Assembly: GCA_025062235.1 (NCBI GenBank)
Contig: JANXAE010000008.1
Location: forward strand, 1 to 44,144
Reading direction: 5' to 3'
Length of the DNA: 44,144 nt
DNA from: Bryobacteraceae bacterium
Lineage (GTDB): Bacteria; Acidobacteriota; Terriglobia; Bryobacterales; Bryobacteraceae
Under the pieces are notes generated by a model, which did not search any database, was not told where the DNA came from, and saw nothing but the letters and a program-made list of their open reading frames with translations. Below are positions 1-11,561 of the stretch, in pieces (the stretch's first letter is position 1; each line of letters begins with the position of its first letter). Both the position numbers and the translations under genes were made by a program.

Positions 1-1665
1 CACCTGGTAGTCGGCGCTGCCCCGCGCGATGCGCTTCAGGTAAAGCCACACGTCGCGCGGTTGCACCGTGTAGAAGAAGAACGGCCGGTTGTCCGTGACG
101 GGCGAGACGTCGAAAGGATAAGCACGCAGGAAGGCGCGACGGTCCGTCGCCTCCAGCATCGCGGTGAAAGCGCCGGGAATCCCTTCGCCGGGCAGGTAGG
201 CCGGCCACAGCCCGCGCTCGCGCGCGGACTCGCGCAATCGCCCGAGCTCCCGCTGGCTCAGCGGACGGCGGGTGACGAGGATGTGATCCAGCACGCCCCA
301 CCGCGTCAGGTCTTCGGGCTTGCCCTCCCGGAAGACGGCCACATGGCGCCACGGCTCGTGCACCCCCAAGCTTTCCAGCGCAGTCGCCGCCAGCGAGACC
401 ACCCGCAGCGACTCGCGGGGTGGTTCGAGGCCCCAGCGCGTGAAGGCCAGCACCCCGTCGTCGGTCAAGCGCTCCAGGTATTCGCGGAACGCCTCCACCG
501 TGTACAGGCTGTTCTCCGAGAGAGCGTAGGCGCCTGCGGCCGTCGCCGCCCAAGTGTCCACAAGCGTGGCCTGGATGACTTGGTACCGCTCGCGGCTGCG
601 CCGCACGAAAGCGCGGGCGTCCTCGACTACGACCCGCACTTCCGGCCTTAGATACAGGCCGTTGCTGTAATGCGGGAAGCGGCGGCGCATGATGGTGTCG
701 GCGATGATGGGATTGATCTCGACAGCGGTGACGTCGCGACTGCCAGCCGCCAGGGCCCGCGCCACGTCCCAGCCTCCGCCCGCACCCAGGATGAGAGCCT
801 TGGCCCCGGGCCGCAGCAGGAAAGGCAGGCTGGGACCCAGTCTCAACGCCTCGCGGCGGTCTTCCTCGGTGAGCCGGTCGAAATCGAACCAAGGCACCCC
901 GGTCGAGGCGTCCGCGTCAATGTAAATCATGGCCGATCCCGGCTCGCCTGCCAGCGCAACGCGCGAGAAGCTGTTCCACTTGACGAAGCGTTCCTGCTGC
1001 CGGGCCAGATCGCGTCCCTTCGCGTGCCGCACATCGAGCAGGTTCCAGCGCCAGTTGGCGAGCAGCGACAGGACAAGGGCGATCGCCAGGACGGCGCTGG
1101 CGCGCCGCGCGGACCGATCCGGGGACAGCAGGCTCCACAAGTGCGCGGCAACAGCGAAGAACAGAGCCGCCACCAACGCCGTGTTCGGGCCTCCCACCAA
1201 GTCGAGCAACGGGACCAGCAACAGGCATCCGGCGGCCGCACCCGCCAGATCGAAAAAGTAGACCCGGCCGACGCGTTCGATGGTCTCGCTGATGGCCAGC
1301 GAGACGACCGCCCCGGCGAAAAAGAAGGGCAACGCGCTCAGGAAGTAGACGGCAGCGAGGTCCCAGGCGCCGGGCTCGCGCCGGGTCAGCAACCACGCGA
1401 GCGCGACGACGGTCGTCACCGAAGCAAGTCCCGCCAGCGTGCTGAGCCCTGCCAGGCCGCCGCAAACCCTCCTTGCGTAAGTGAACACACCGCCGGCGCC
1501 GAGGCCGAAAAGCGCGATGGAAATGGCCAGGAACGCGAAATGATAGTAGAAAACGACGGAAAAGATTCTCGTCAGGGTGAGTTCGAGCAGCAGTGCCGCC
1601 ATCGTGGTCAGCGCCACCGCCGCATAAACGACGCGCCAGCGGTCCATCGAGTGACGAACTACCAT
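1..1665 (-). CDS. Membrane-anchored spermidine-synthase-like protein, C-terminus cut by window edge
   Basis: The reading frame is open from an ATG at 1665 to base 1 (555 codons), so the C-terminus lies outside the window. Residues about 10-205 hold several hydrophobic segments, beginning LLLELTLTRIFSVVFYYHF. The second half is a Rossmann methyltransferase-like domain of the spermidine synthase family: glycine-rich loop ILGAGGGWDV (about 292-301), acidic VEINP (315-319), EDARAF (348-353) and TLVDTW (367-372). Family members transfer aminopropyl groups or only share the fold; membrane-fused versions are common in acidobacteria and their substrate is unknown, so I do not claim polyamine synthesis. 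It starts 6 bases after the stop of the upstream membrane-protein gene and is the last visible gene of a four-gene operon. A second in-frame ATG at 1647 is possible; neither has a clear ribosome site. Confidence 0.82.
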   Translation of the reverse strand, partial: MVVRHSMDRWRVVYAAVALTTMAALLLELTLTRIFSVVFYYHFAFLAISIALFGLGAGGVFTYARRVCGGLAGLSTLAGLASVTTVVALAWLLTRREPGAWDLAAVYFLSALPFFFAGAVVSLAISETIERVGRVYFFDLAGAAAGCLLLVPLLDLVGGPNTALVAALFFAVAAHLWSLLSPDRSARRASAVLAIALVLSLLANWRWNLLDVRHAKGRDLARQQERFVKWNSFSRVALAGEPGSAMIYIDADASTGVPWFDFDRLTEEDRREALRLGPSLPFLLRPGAKALILGAGGGWDVARALAAGSRDVTAVEINPIIADTIMRRRFPHYSNGLYLRPEVRVVVEDARAFVRRSRERYQVIQATLVDTWAATAAGAYALSENSLYTVEAFREYLERLTDDGVLAFTRWGLEPPRESLRVVSLAATALESLGVHEPWRHVAVFREGKPEDLTRWGVLDHILVTRRPLSQRELGRLRESARERGLWPAYLPGEGIPGAFTAMLEATDRRAFLRAYPFDVSPVTDNRPFFFYTVQPRDVWLYLKRIARGSADYQV

Positions 1666-1671
1666 CGTAGG

Positions 1672-2838
1672 TCAGCCTGCCAGCTTCCGCAGCACGCCCA
1701 CTGCCTGCCAGGCCATTTGCAGCAGCACACGGGGCAGCACCAATGCCAGCGCCAGCAGGGGCCACCGGAACTTCATTCCCCAGTCTGCCGCAATCAACAG
1801 CACCAACAGCGGCGAGAGCAGGCGCGTGTAGCTGTAAGCATCGAAGAAGAACTGTGGCCGCAAGGCCGTCATCAGCAGTGCGAAAAGGGCGAGCGCAACC
1901 GCCAGGGCATCGCGCCGGCGCACCAGAGCGCGCACCGTCAAGCCCAAGGCCAACAGCAGGCCCCCGAGGCCCACCCAGTCCAGCGTTCTGGCGGGAAGCC
2001 ACGCGGAGGCCGGCGATCCGGTTGCAGCCGCAAGGAAAACACGCCCCAACAAACCCGCCAACGGCAACGTGAGCAGCCGCGGCCCTCCCGAACCCGCCTC
2101 CGTGTGTGCGTGAACCCAGGCGAACCAAGCCAGGGCCGGCAGTGTCGTGAGCCCGGCAAGCAAGACCTGCCGCCAGCGCCGCGCCCATGCCGCCGAGAGC
2201 ACGGCCGAGGCGGTCAACAGCAAGCCAGTCTCGCGCACCAGCGGCGCGGCTGTCAAAAGCAGGGTCAGCGCAGTCCAGTTGCCGCTCGACACGTAGCGGG
2301 CGAATCCTGCGGCCAGCGCCGTGAGCGCGCCGTCCACCGTCATGCGGTCGAGCGAGATGACGACCCCCGGAATGGCCAGGAAGACCAGGCCCCACGCCCC
2401 GCGCATGCCGCGCAGCTCGAAACAGCACGCCAGCCAGTACGTCCCCAGAAAGACAAAAGCCAGGTTGACTGCGATATAGACCGCATGCAGCGCGGGGCCA
2501 CCGCCGCCGCTCAACAGCCACGCCAGAAAGGGAAGCAGGATCCTGCGGTAGCGCAGCCGCGGCGCGTCTATGTAGGAGGCCATCCCGTTGCGCAAGAACG
2601 GATCGTGCGCGATGTAGTGATAGAACTGCCCGTCGTAGCCGTCCGAGTCGGGATAGACGAAGATCCGCTCGTGATGGAGAGCCGGCGGGATCGGGAAACG
2701 GGAGCCGGTGCAGAACAGGCCCGTCCAGTTCCCGCCGTAGTTGAAGTGAACCGTCAAGAACTGACCGGCGAAGGCCAAGCCCGCAGCCAGGACGCCCCAG
2801 GCCAGGCATGCGCGGCCCGCGCAGGCACCCGCTCTCAT
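1672..2838 (-). CDS. Polytopic membrane protein, AZOBR_p60025-like (cell-surface glycopolymer type)
   Basis: A 388-residue protein that is hydrophobic almost throughout, with roughly ten likely membrane segments. The early loop carries DGYDGQFYHYIAHDP, then APRLRYRRILLPFLAWLL. I associate these motifs with the AZOBR_p60025 family of membrane proteins, which resemble GT-C glycosyltransferases and are linked to cell-surface glycopolymer formation; this is recalled family knowledge, not a search result. I chose the ATG at 2838 because it overlaps the TGA of the upstream esterase as ATGA, typical of translational coupling; an in-frame ATG at 2847 would add three residues (MAE). Its place between secreted esterases and a membrane spermidine-synthase-like gene suggests a cell-envelope role, but no substrate can be read from the sequence. 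Confidence 0.78.
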   Translation of the reverse strand: MRAGACAGRACLAWGVLAAGLAFAGQFLTVHFNYGGNWTGLFCTGSRFPIPPALHHERIFVYPDSDGYDGQFYHYIAHDPFLRNGMASYIDAPRLRYRRILLPFLAWLLSGGGGPALHAVYIAVNLAFVFLGTYWLACCFELRGMRGAWGLVFLAIPGVVISLDRMTVDGALTALAAGFARYVSSGNWTALTLLLTAAPLVRETGLLLTASAVLSAAWARRWRQVLLAGLTTLPALAWFAWVHAHTEAGSGGPRLLTLPLAGLLGRVFLAAATGSPASAWLPARTLDWVGLGGLLLALGLTVRALVRRRDALAVALALFALLMTALRPQFFFDAYSYTRLLSPLLVLLIAADWGMKFRWPLLALALVLPRVLLQMAWQAVGVLRKLAG

Positions 2839-4943
2839 TTCAGCCATTCACCGTACACGCGTAGCAACGGCCAGTCCAGGGGCCTCGCCGTCACCCGCAA
2901 GCCGCGGCCTGCCGCGCGGTACTCGGCCTCTGCCCGCCCCAGCGGAACCGTGGTGCCCCAGGGCGTGCGTGGCGCCACCAGCCAAAGCGGGCGCGGCGCG
3001 ACGGCGGCGGCCAGATCGGGCAGATCGAAATGCCGCAGCAGGCCCGGCACGATCAGCTCCGTCATGTTCTCGTGCAGAGGCGCGCGCACGATGTCCATGT
3101 AGGAGAGCACGCTGCCCTCCGCCGCCACGCGCGCGACTCGCGGCTCGAGCGCGGCCGCGACGATCGCGACCACTCCGCCGTTCGCCTTCCCGAGAATTCC
3201 GATGCCGGCCGGATCCACGTCCGGCCGCGAGGCCAAGTACCGGAAGCAGCTCAGCAAGTCGTGGACTTGCATGCCCAGCAATGTCTTGCCCACCAGGAGG
3301 GCGCGCATCACCGTCTGCCACATGCCGCTGTACTCCATCCGGCCGCGCAACGGCGCGGTCTCGCCCCACCCCCGCAGATCCGGCGCCATGACCAGGAATC
3401 CCGCCTGCGCCAGTGCCTCGAGGTCCCCGCCGCGGGCGGCATCGGCCGCCTTGCCCGCAGGGTTGATCCAAAGGATGGCGCGCAGCGGGCGCTTCGCCGC
3501 AGCCGGAACGAAGACCAGTGCGGGTACGGTGATGCCGGGCTCGGTCCCGAGCGCGATCTTCTCGATGCGATAACCGTCGCGGCCGATTTCGCCGTAGCGG
3601 GCTTCCGGAATTGCCTGGCGCGGCTCAGCGACGCCCAGCACCGCCCGCACCATCCGTCGCAACGCTTCCACGTCAGGCAATTTCACAGCCGCCCGCTCCG
3701 GGTAAAGTCTTTCGGCAAGCGCACGGTTGAGCGAGTGCACCGTCTCGCCGTTGAGCGCCGTGAGCACCTGTCCGGTCTCGGTGCAGCGAAGGTTCTCCTC
3801 GGGTTCGGGCGCGAGTTCCTCTTCGCGCCCTTCGTCGGCCGTCCGGTTCAGCCACTGCTGCACCCACCGGTAGGTGGCTTCCCGGCGCGGCCTGGACCAA
3901 CCGTGTCCGTCGTCGTACTCGAAGAAATCAATGCGGTCGGCGGCTCCGAGGATTTCGTACATGCGGCGAGCCTCGCGATAGGCGGCGCGGGCGCCCTCGA
4001 TGGGGAAGTAATCGCGGATGGCCGTCAATACCTTCAACGGCTTGGGCGCGAACGCGATGAGAAAGTCGGAGAAATCGAGACCGTCGGCGAGAAAACCGGC
4101 CAGATTCTGTTCGGCATCCTGCGGGCCGGGATCGAGCCAAAGTCGTTCCCACGAAGTGATGTAACAGGAAGGGGCAGCGAGCGCAAGGCGCGGCTCGACC
4201 ACCTGCAGGTAAGCGGTCTGCGTGCCCCCGCCCGAATTGCCCACGACGCCGATCCGCTGCGGATCCACGTCGCGCCGCGTGAGCAAGTAATCCACCGCGC
4301 GCACGCCGTCCCACAATTCGTACCGTGCGAAGTTCGTCCCTGTGAGAAGGCACTGGATGCCGGCCATGGTGTGCTGTTGGGTGGGACCGAAGCGCGGCCC
4401 GCCCGTCAGTCCGTCCAGGTATTCCTGGCGCTCGCCCTGGCCGGGCGGATCGTAAGCAAGCACCAGCACGCCGCGCAGGGCCAGCGAAATCCATACGCGC
4501 TGGTAGTTCGGGTACGCTTTGCCGGCGAGGCTGTGCCCGGCGGTTCCCAGCACTGCGGGATACGGCGGGCTGCCGCGCGCGGGCACGTAGACATTGGCGG
4601 TCACATAGAAGCGCGGCAGGCTCTCGTAGATCAACTTTTCGACGCGGTAGCCCTCGCGCTCGAGCGTCCCCACGATGCGCGCGTTGAGCGGCGTCCTCTC
4701 GGGAAACCCGCCCAGCGCATTGAGCACTCTCGCCCTGATGTAGGCCTGCCGCTCGGCCACCTGCTGCGGAGTGCCGATGCGCGCGAGGAGCTCGGCGCGC
4801 CGCTCCCAGCACTGCTTCGCGATGGCCGTCAGGTAGCGGTCCACCGAGCCCTGCAAGCCCCCGACGACCTCGAGAGCCTCTTCGCCCGGCAGGGAAAGGA
4901 CCAGCAGCACCAGCGAAGAAGGCACGGCCTGCCGCAGCGACAT
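2835..4943 (-). CDS. Secreted bidomain alpha/beta-hydrolase (acetyl-xylan-esterase-like), second domain degenerate
   Basis: A 702-residue protein with an N-terminal hydrophobic signal-like stretch (SSLVLLVLSLPG). The first hydrolase domain (about 85-370) has the nucleophile elbow GNSGG with Ser237, a candidate acid in AIRDYF (Asp311) and the base His347 in DDGHGWS. This layout resembles acetyl-xylan esterase and dienelactone-hydrolase-like enzymes that cut ester decorations from polysaccharides. A second hydrolase-like domain (about 450-690) repeats the strand pattern (VMAPDLRGWGET, DVDPAGIGILG), but its elbow reads GKANGG, so Ala587 replaces the serine and the domain is probably non-catalytic. 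A strong GGTGAGG ribosome site precedes the ATG. It lies 4 bases after a paralogue with the same two-domain plan and overlaps the next gene. The natural substrate is not known. Confidence 0.85.
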   Translation of the reverse strand: MSLRQAVPSSLVLLVLSLPGEEALEVVGGLQGSVDRYLTAIAKQCWERRAELLARIGTPQQVAERQAYIRARVLNALGGFPERTPLNARIVGTLEREGYRVEKLIYESLPRFYVTANVYVPARGSPPYPAVLGTAGHSLAGKAYPNYQRVWISLALRGVLVLAYDPPGQGERQEYLDGLTGGPRFGPTQQHTMAGIQCLLTGTNFARYELWDGVRAVDYLLTRRDVDPQRIGVVGNSGGGTQTAYLQVVEPRLALAAPSCYITSWERLWLDPGPQDAEQNLAGFLADGLDFSDFLIAFAPKPLKVLTAIRDYFPIEGARAAYREARRMYEILGAADRIDFFEYDDGHGWSRPRREATYRWVQQWLNRTADEGREEELAPEPEENLRCTETGQVLTALNGETVHSLNRALAERLYPERAAVKLPDVEALRRMVRAVLGVAEPRQAIPEARYGEIGRDGYRIEKIALGTEPGITVPALVFVPAAAKRPLRAILWINPAGKAADAARGGDLEALAQAGFLVMAPDLRGWGETAPLRGRMEYSGMWQTVMRALLVGKTLLGMQVHDLLSCFRYLASRPDVDPAGIGILGKANGGVVAIVAAALEPRVARVAAEGSVLSYMDIVRAPLHENMTELIVPGLLRHFDLPDLAAAVAPRPLWLVAPRTPWGTTVPLGRAEAEYRAAGRGLRVTARPLDWPLLRVYGEWLK

Positions 4944-4947
4944 GACC

Positions 4948-7068
4948 TCACCAGGTCTCGATGAATTCCCGATGAACGGAAGCGAGCGGTTGCTCGGGGC
5001 GGCGCCGCACGATCTGCGTGTTGCCCGCCTTCAGCGCGACCGCGTACAGGCCGCGAGCTTCCTCCGGCCTCATCGGTTCGCCGAGCTGGTTCGCTACGTC
5101 AATCAACCAGAGCTTGCGCGGTGCCAGCGTGGCGGCCAGGTCGGGCAGATCGTAGGCTTTGAGCACCCCGAAGACCACGCTCTCGAAGATGCCCCGGTGA
5201 ATCCTGTGACGCACCACGCACTCATAAGCGCCCAGGGTGCGTTCGAGCGCCAGCTTGCGGATGCGATCATCCAACACGGCGGCGTGCAGCAGGGGAATGC
5301 CTCCGGCCTGAAGACCGGCACCGCAGATCCTGCCGGGATCCACTTCGGCGTGCGCGGCCAGCAAGTCGAGGCCGCGCAGGATGTCCGTCACCCGCTGTCC
5401 CACGAGCGGCCGGTCGAGCAGCAGCGAAGTCATCGCGGAATCGTAATCTCCGAAGTAGCGGGGCCAGTCGGCGCCCTTGGTGGCGGTAGCCGGCCTGGTT
5501 TCGCCCCATCCACGGGCATCCAACGCCAGCACGACCATGCCGGACTGCACGAACATTTCCAGCTCCGCACGGGCCGCCGACTTGCCTGCCCCGTGGACCA
5601 CGATCACTCCCGGTTTCCTTCCCGCCGGCGTCGCCGGAACCGCCAGCACGGCCGGAATCTCGATCCCCGGCTCGCTTTCATAGACAAGTTTCTCGATCCG
5701 GTAGCCGGAACGCTCCATGACGCCCAGCGGCTTGACCAACGGCGAGCCGGCGGGCTTGCTCACCGCCAGCAGGCCGACCAGCGTCTGCCGGGAAACCGGC
5801 GGGCCTGGCCGCTTCAAGGCCTCGGCCCTCTTCCGGTTCAACGTGAAGACGGTCTCGCCGCCGAGCTCCGCAACGACTTGCCCCCGGCGGGTGCACCAGA
5901 GCTCGTCCTCGCGCGCGATGAGAACCTCGCTCTCCTGGATCTCGCGCTCGGCGCCTTTCAGCCATCGCTCGAACCAGCGGTAGGCGGCCCGCCGCCGGGG
6001 CTCCGAGTAGCCATGGCCATCGTCGGCCTCTCCCATCCCGATGCGCTCGCCGGCGCCCAGCCGCTCGAAAACCGCGCGCGCTTCGGCATAAGTGGCGCGG
6101 GCGCCCGCGATCGAGAAAAAGTCGCGGATGGCGGCCAGGATCAGGTACGGCTTGGGAGCGAAGGCCAGCACGAAGTCGGCATGGTCGAGCCCAGCCGCCA
6201 GCCAGCCGGGAAAGCACTGCTCGGCGTCCTGCGGCCCGATCGTATCCAGCAGGCGCGACCAAGAGGTCAGGTAGCAGGAGGGCGCGGCCACGTGCAGGCG
6301 GTCCTCCAGCGCTGCCAGATACGCTGTGTGGGTTCCGCCACCGGAGTTGCCCGTCACCGCCACGCGTTTGGCATCCACCTCGGGTCGCGAAAGCAGGTAA
6401 TCGAGCGCGCGGATGCCGTCCCAGATGGTGTAGCGCGCCAGGCTGTCGCCGACCAGCAGGCACTGGATACCCTGCATGGTGTGTTCGAGGGTGGACTGAA
6501 CGAGCTTCGAGCCGCCGAAATCCTCGTCGTAGAGTTGGATGCGCTCGCCTTGGCCCACCGTGTCCCAGGCCAGGGCAACGTAGCCGTTGCGCGCCAGCGT
6601 CGCCAGCATGCGCTGCCAGACGGGATAGGCTTTCGCTCCCGGCTCGTGCCCCAAGGGGTAGAGCACCGCGGGGTAGGGCGGCGAGCCGCCTTTCGGCAAG
6701 TAGAGATTGGCAGTTACGTGGAAACCGGGCTGACTTTCGAAGATGATCTTCTCGATGCGGTAGTCCTCGCGCTCGAGAACCCCGGTCACCCGGGCATTGA
6801 GCGGGGTGCGTTCCGGCAGGCCGCCGATGCCGCGAAGGATGGCTTCCCGCACCCGCCGGCGATGCTCGTCGAGGTTCCGCGCGCTGAGCCCTTCGATCCG
6901 GCGCGCCCGCTCGGCCAGCCGTTCGGAAGCCAGCCGTTTCAGGTAGACCGGCAGCATGTTCCGGATTTCGCGGTAATCCGTGTGGTTGGCGAGGATATCG
7001 AATTCGCCGGGCGTCTGAGCCCAAAGCACCACGCCCAGCAAACACAGGGAAAAGATGCTCGGTTTCAC
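4948..7068 (-). CDS. Secreted bidomain alpha/beta-hydrolase (acetyl-xylan-esterase-like), paralogue of the next gene
   Basis: A 706-residue protein. The frame stays open upstream to 7494, but that part runs antisense through the superoxide dismutase gene. The GTG at 7068 gives a proper signal peptide (KPSIFSLCLLGVVLWAQ) and a length matching the 702-residue paralogue, so I use it. Domain 1 has Ser242 in GNSGGGTHTAY, an acid candidate in AIRDFF and His352 in DDGHGYS. Domain 2 (about 450-700) keeps the fold signature LALDARGWGETRP, but its elbow reads GLQAGG, with Gln587 where serine is expected. Shared phrases with the neighbour (GGLPERTPLNAR-like, ARY-WDG-RA-DYLL, AAPSCY-TSW, GPQDAEQ) show a tandem duplication. 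It is the promoter-proximal gene of the operon and diverges from the SOD gene. Likely function: a carbohydrate esterase acting outside the cytoplasm. Confidence 0.85.
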   Translation of the reverse strand: MKPSIFSLCLLGVVLWAQTPGEFDILANHTDYREIRNMLPVYLKRLASERLAERARRIEGLSARNLDEHRRRVREAILRGIGGLPERTPLNARVTGVLEREDYRIEKIIFESQPGFHVTANLYLPKGGSPPYPAVLYPLGHEPGAKAYPVWQRMLATLARNGYVALAWDTVGQGERIQLYDEDFGGSKLVQSTLEHTMQGIQCLLVGDSLARYTIWDGIRALDYLLSRPEVDAKRVAVTGNSGGGTHTAYLAALEDRLHVAAPSCYLTSWSRLLDTIGPQDAEQCFPGWLAAGLDHADFVLAFAPKPYLILAAIRDFFSIAGARATYAEARAVFERLGAGERIGMGEADDGHGYSEPRRRAAYRWFERWLKGAEREIQESEVLIAREDELWCTRRGQVVAELGGETVFTLNRKRAEALKRPGPPVSRQTLVGLLAVSKPAGSPLVKPLGVMERSGYRIEKLVYESEPGIEIPAVLAVPATPAGRKPGVIVVHGAGKSAARAELEMFVQSGMVVLALDARGWGETRPATATKGADWPRYFGDYDSAMTSLLLDRPLVGQRVTDILRGLDLLAAHAEVDPGRICGAGLQAGGIPLLHAAVLDDRIRKLALERTLGAYECVVRHRIHRGIFESVVFGVLKAYDLPDLAATLAPRKLWLIDVANQLGEPMRPEEARGLYAVALKAGNTQIVRRRPEQPLASVHREFIETW

Positions 7069-7155
7069 GATGCCGAGTCTAGCAAAGCTGGGGCGCCGAA
7101 GAACGCGCGCTTTCCGGGTGACGCCGAGGGACGTCGCTGAATCTAATCCACTGAG

Positions 7156-7878
7156 ATGACCATGCCCACGCGACGAGATCTTCTGCGGACCTTCAGCGTA
7201 CCTGTGCTTTCCGGCTTGGCGCCGGCTGCCGCCAGTGCCCAACAGACCGAACCTTTCGGCCTGCCGCCGTTGCCGTATCCCTACGACGCCCTGGAACCGC
7301 ACATAGACGCCAAAACGATGCAGATCCATCACACGGGGCATCACGGCGCCTACGTAAGGAATCTCAACGCCGCCATTGCCAAGTATCCCGAGCTGGCGCG
7401 CAAGAGCATCGAGGAGTTGCTCTCGGATCTGAATGCTTTGCCAGCCGATGTGCGCACCACGATTCGCAACAACGGCGGCGGCCACGCCAACCACACGCTG
7501 TTCTGGCAGATCATGTCCCCGAAAGGCGGGGGGCAGCCCAGCGGCGAGCTCGCGAAGGCTATCGAAAAGGCCTTCGGCAGTTTCGCCCGTTTCCAGGAGC
7601 AGTTCATCGCCACGGCCATGGGCGTCTTCGGCAGCGGCTGGGCTTGGCTAAGCCTGGACCGCAACAAGCAGTTGCGCATCGAGCCTACGCCGAATCAGGA
7701 CACGCCCATCATGGAGGGACGCACGCCCATTCTGGGCATTGACGTCTGGGAGCACGCCTACTACCTCAAGTACCAGAACCGCCGGATCGAGTACGTGAAG
7801 GCCTTCCAGAACGTGATCGCTTGGGAGAAGGTAGCCGAGCTGTACCAGGCCGCATTGCGCCGACTCTCCTCCGTGTAA
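7156..7878 (+). CDS. Tat-exported Mn-type superoxide dismutase
   Basis: A 240-residue iron/manganese-family superoxide dismutase, converting superoxide to oxygen and hydrogen peroxide. Metal ligands by family alignment are His58 (IHHTGHH), His113 ([10 protein letters not shown]), Asp196 and His200 ([11 protein letters not shown]). The second-shell glutamine sits in NQD (Gln181), and GG precedes HANH, as in manganese enzymes such as E. coli SodA; iron enzymes carry the glutamine elsewhere. Residues 1-29 look like a twin-arginine signal (TRRDLLRTF, then a short hydrophobic stretch ending AAASAQQ), so the enzyme probably folds with its metal in the cytoplasm and is exported. An ATG two codons downstream (7162) is an equally good start; no strong ribosome site is visible. 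It diverges from the esterase operon across an 87-base gap. Confidence 0.95.
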   Translation: MTMPTRRDLLRTFSVPVLSGLAPAAASAQQTEPFGLPPLPYPYDALEPHIDAKTMQIHHTGHHGAYVRNLNAAIAKYPELARKSIEELLSDLNALPADVRTTIRNNGGGHANHTLFWQIMSPKGGGQPSGELAKAIEKAFGSFARFQEQFIATAMGVFGSGWAWLSLDRNKQLRIEPTPNQDTPIMEGRTPILGIDVWEHAYYLKYQNRRIEYVKAFQNVIAWEKVAELYQAALRRLSSV

Positions 7879-8012
7879 GATTTGCCGGGCCTGGCGAATT
7901 CCTCCCGGCAGTTTTTCCTTTTGCGCGCGGCAAGCCTTGGACTTCGAAGGGTCCCGCGCGGTCCGGCGCTTGCAAGCGAGCCCGGTGGCCCGCGTCACCG
8001 AGGAGGTGCACC

Positions 8013-8717
8013 GTGCGACGGTGGAAGCTGGCTGTCTTCCTGCTCGCGTTTCCTGCCTGCGGCCCGTCGGTGCGGGCAGACGACGCCGCGCCAGGCCGCG
8101 GTGAAAAGCTCTTCGAAGCCGCTCTGTTGCCCGTAGCGGAATTCGGCCCCCGGCAATTGGGCGTTCTTTTCCACCCCAGCGCTCGCGACAGGCTCAACCG
8201 GGGCAGCGTGGAGGTGCGCCGCAAACACGAGGTCGAGATCTGGCTCGAGGGTGCGGAGCCCTCCCGGACCTACCACTTGCATTTTTGCTCTCCCGGAGCA
8301 CCGTGCGAGCCGATCGGAGCGGTTGCCACCGACGCGGCGGGCGACGCGCGCGAACGGTTTCCGTTCTCGTTGCCCGGAACCGCTTTTACCGGTATTTTTG
8401 CGCTCTTGCGCGATGGCGTCGCACAGTTTGCGAGCGGATGGCGGTTCCTGGAATCCTCTTCGAGCCCGCAAGCTACGGAGCTGCGGCTGAAGGGCGAGGT
8501 CTCCTTCGTCGGCGCAAATTTCTTCAGGCTCCGCGGCTTCCCGCTAGACATCCTCACCGGCCCGCAAACCCGTTTCGAGAAGCTTTCCGGTCTGACGGAG
8601 CTCGAGCCGGGCGAAGAGGTCGAGGTGGAAGGCTCGGTGCGGACCGACGGCGTTCTCGTCGCGGTTCGCGTCAGGCTCGTCGGCAAGCCGGCTGCTGCCG
8701 GAGGAAAAGGGTGGTGA
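8013..8717 (+). CDS. Secreted DUF5666-like protein of unknown function
   Basis: A 234-residue protein starting at GTG 8013, chosen because AGGAGG at 8001-8006 lies 6 bases upstream and the new N-terminus is a clean signal peptide (RRWKLAVFLLAFPACG). The sequence FPAC resembles a lipobox but lacks the usual -3 leucine, so a lipoprotein is only possible. The C-terminal 70 residues (LKGEVSFVGANFFRLRG to VRTDGVLVAVRVRLV) fit the small beta-barrel DUF5666 pattern: a T-R-F turn, a GEEVEVEG strand, then DG-L-A-V. The central part has two cysteines in FCSPGAPC. It is convergent with the M28 peptidase gene and 134 bases past sod. No enzyme motif is visible and the role is unknown. Confidence 0.72.
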   Translation: MRRWKLAVFLLAFPACGPSVRADDAAPGRGEKLFEAALLPVAEFGPRQLGVLFHPSARDRLNRGSVEVRRKHEVEIWLEGAEPSRTYHLHFCSPGAPCEPIGAVATDAAGDARERFPFSLPGTAFTGIFALLRDGVAQFASGWRFLESSSSPQATELRLKGEVSFVGANFFRLRGFPLDILTGPQTRFEKLSGLTELEPGEEVEVEGSVRTDGVLVAVRVRLVGKPAAAGGKGW

Positions 8718-8744
8718 GATCATCCCGGGAGGGAGCGCGCAGCA

Positions 8745-8767
8745 GCCGGCACGCCGGCGACGCCGGC
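8745..8767. repeat. Triple GCCGGC palindrome cluster between convergent genes
   Basis: GCCGGC occurs at 8745, 8753 and 8762, each self-complementary, followed by further CCGG-rich sequence to about 8787. The cluster lies between two convergent gene ends (8717 and 8857). It can fold on either strand and may act as a factor-independent stop or mRNA-end hairpin, but there is no T run, so this is a guess. Confidence 0.35.
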
Positions 8768-8856
8768 CCGGCGCCCCGCCAGCCGGAACACAGGGCAGGG
8801 CCTGGCGCGGTCCGCACAGCCCGCGCTTCGGTGTGAGGGCAACCGCCGCAAGAAGG

Positions 8857-11540
<2,684 letters not shown>

Positions 11541-11561
11541 CCACCTCTCGAGGAGCTTTCC

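Noticed and set aside
917-2809. A 630-codon minus-strand frame covering the membrane-protein gene
   Set aside because: Its product is Arg/Ala/Gly-rich low-complexity sequence, whereas two other minus-strand frames give membrane proteins with family motifs over the same bases.
670-3102. A long open frame on the plus strand (810 codons)
   Set aside because: It is antisense to three real minus-strand genes, is very rich in Arg, Gln and Gly, and has no recognisable domain. Such frames are expected in GC-rich DNA.
7069-7494. N-terminal extension of the first esterase
   Set aside because: The extension runs antisense through the superoxide dismutase gene and hides an internal signal peptide; the GTG at 7068 gives the paralogue's length.
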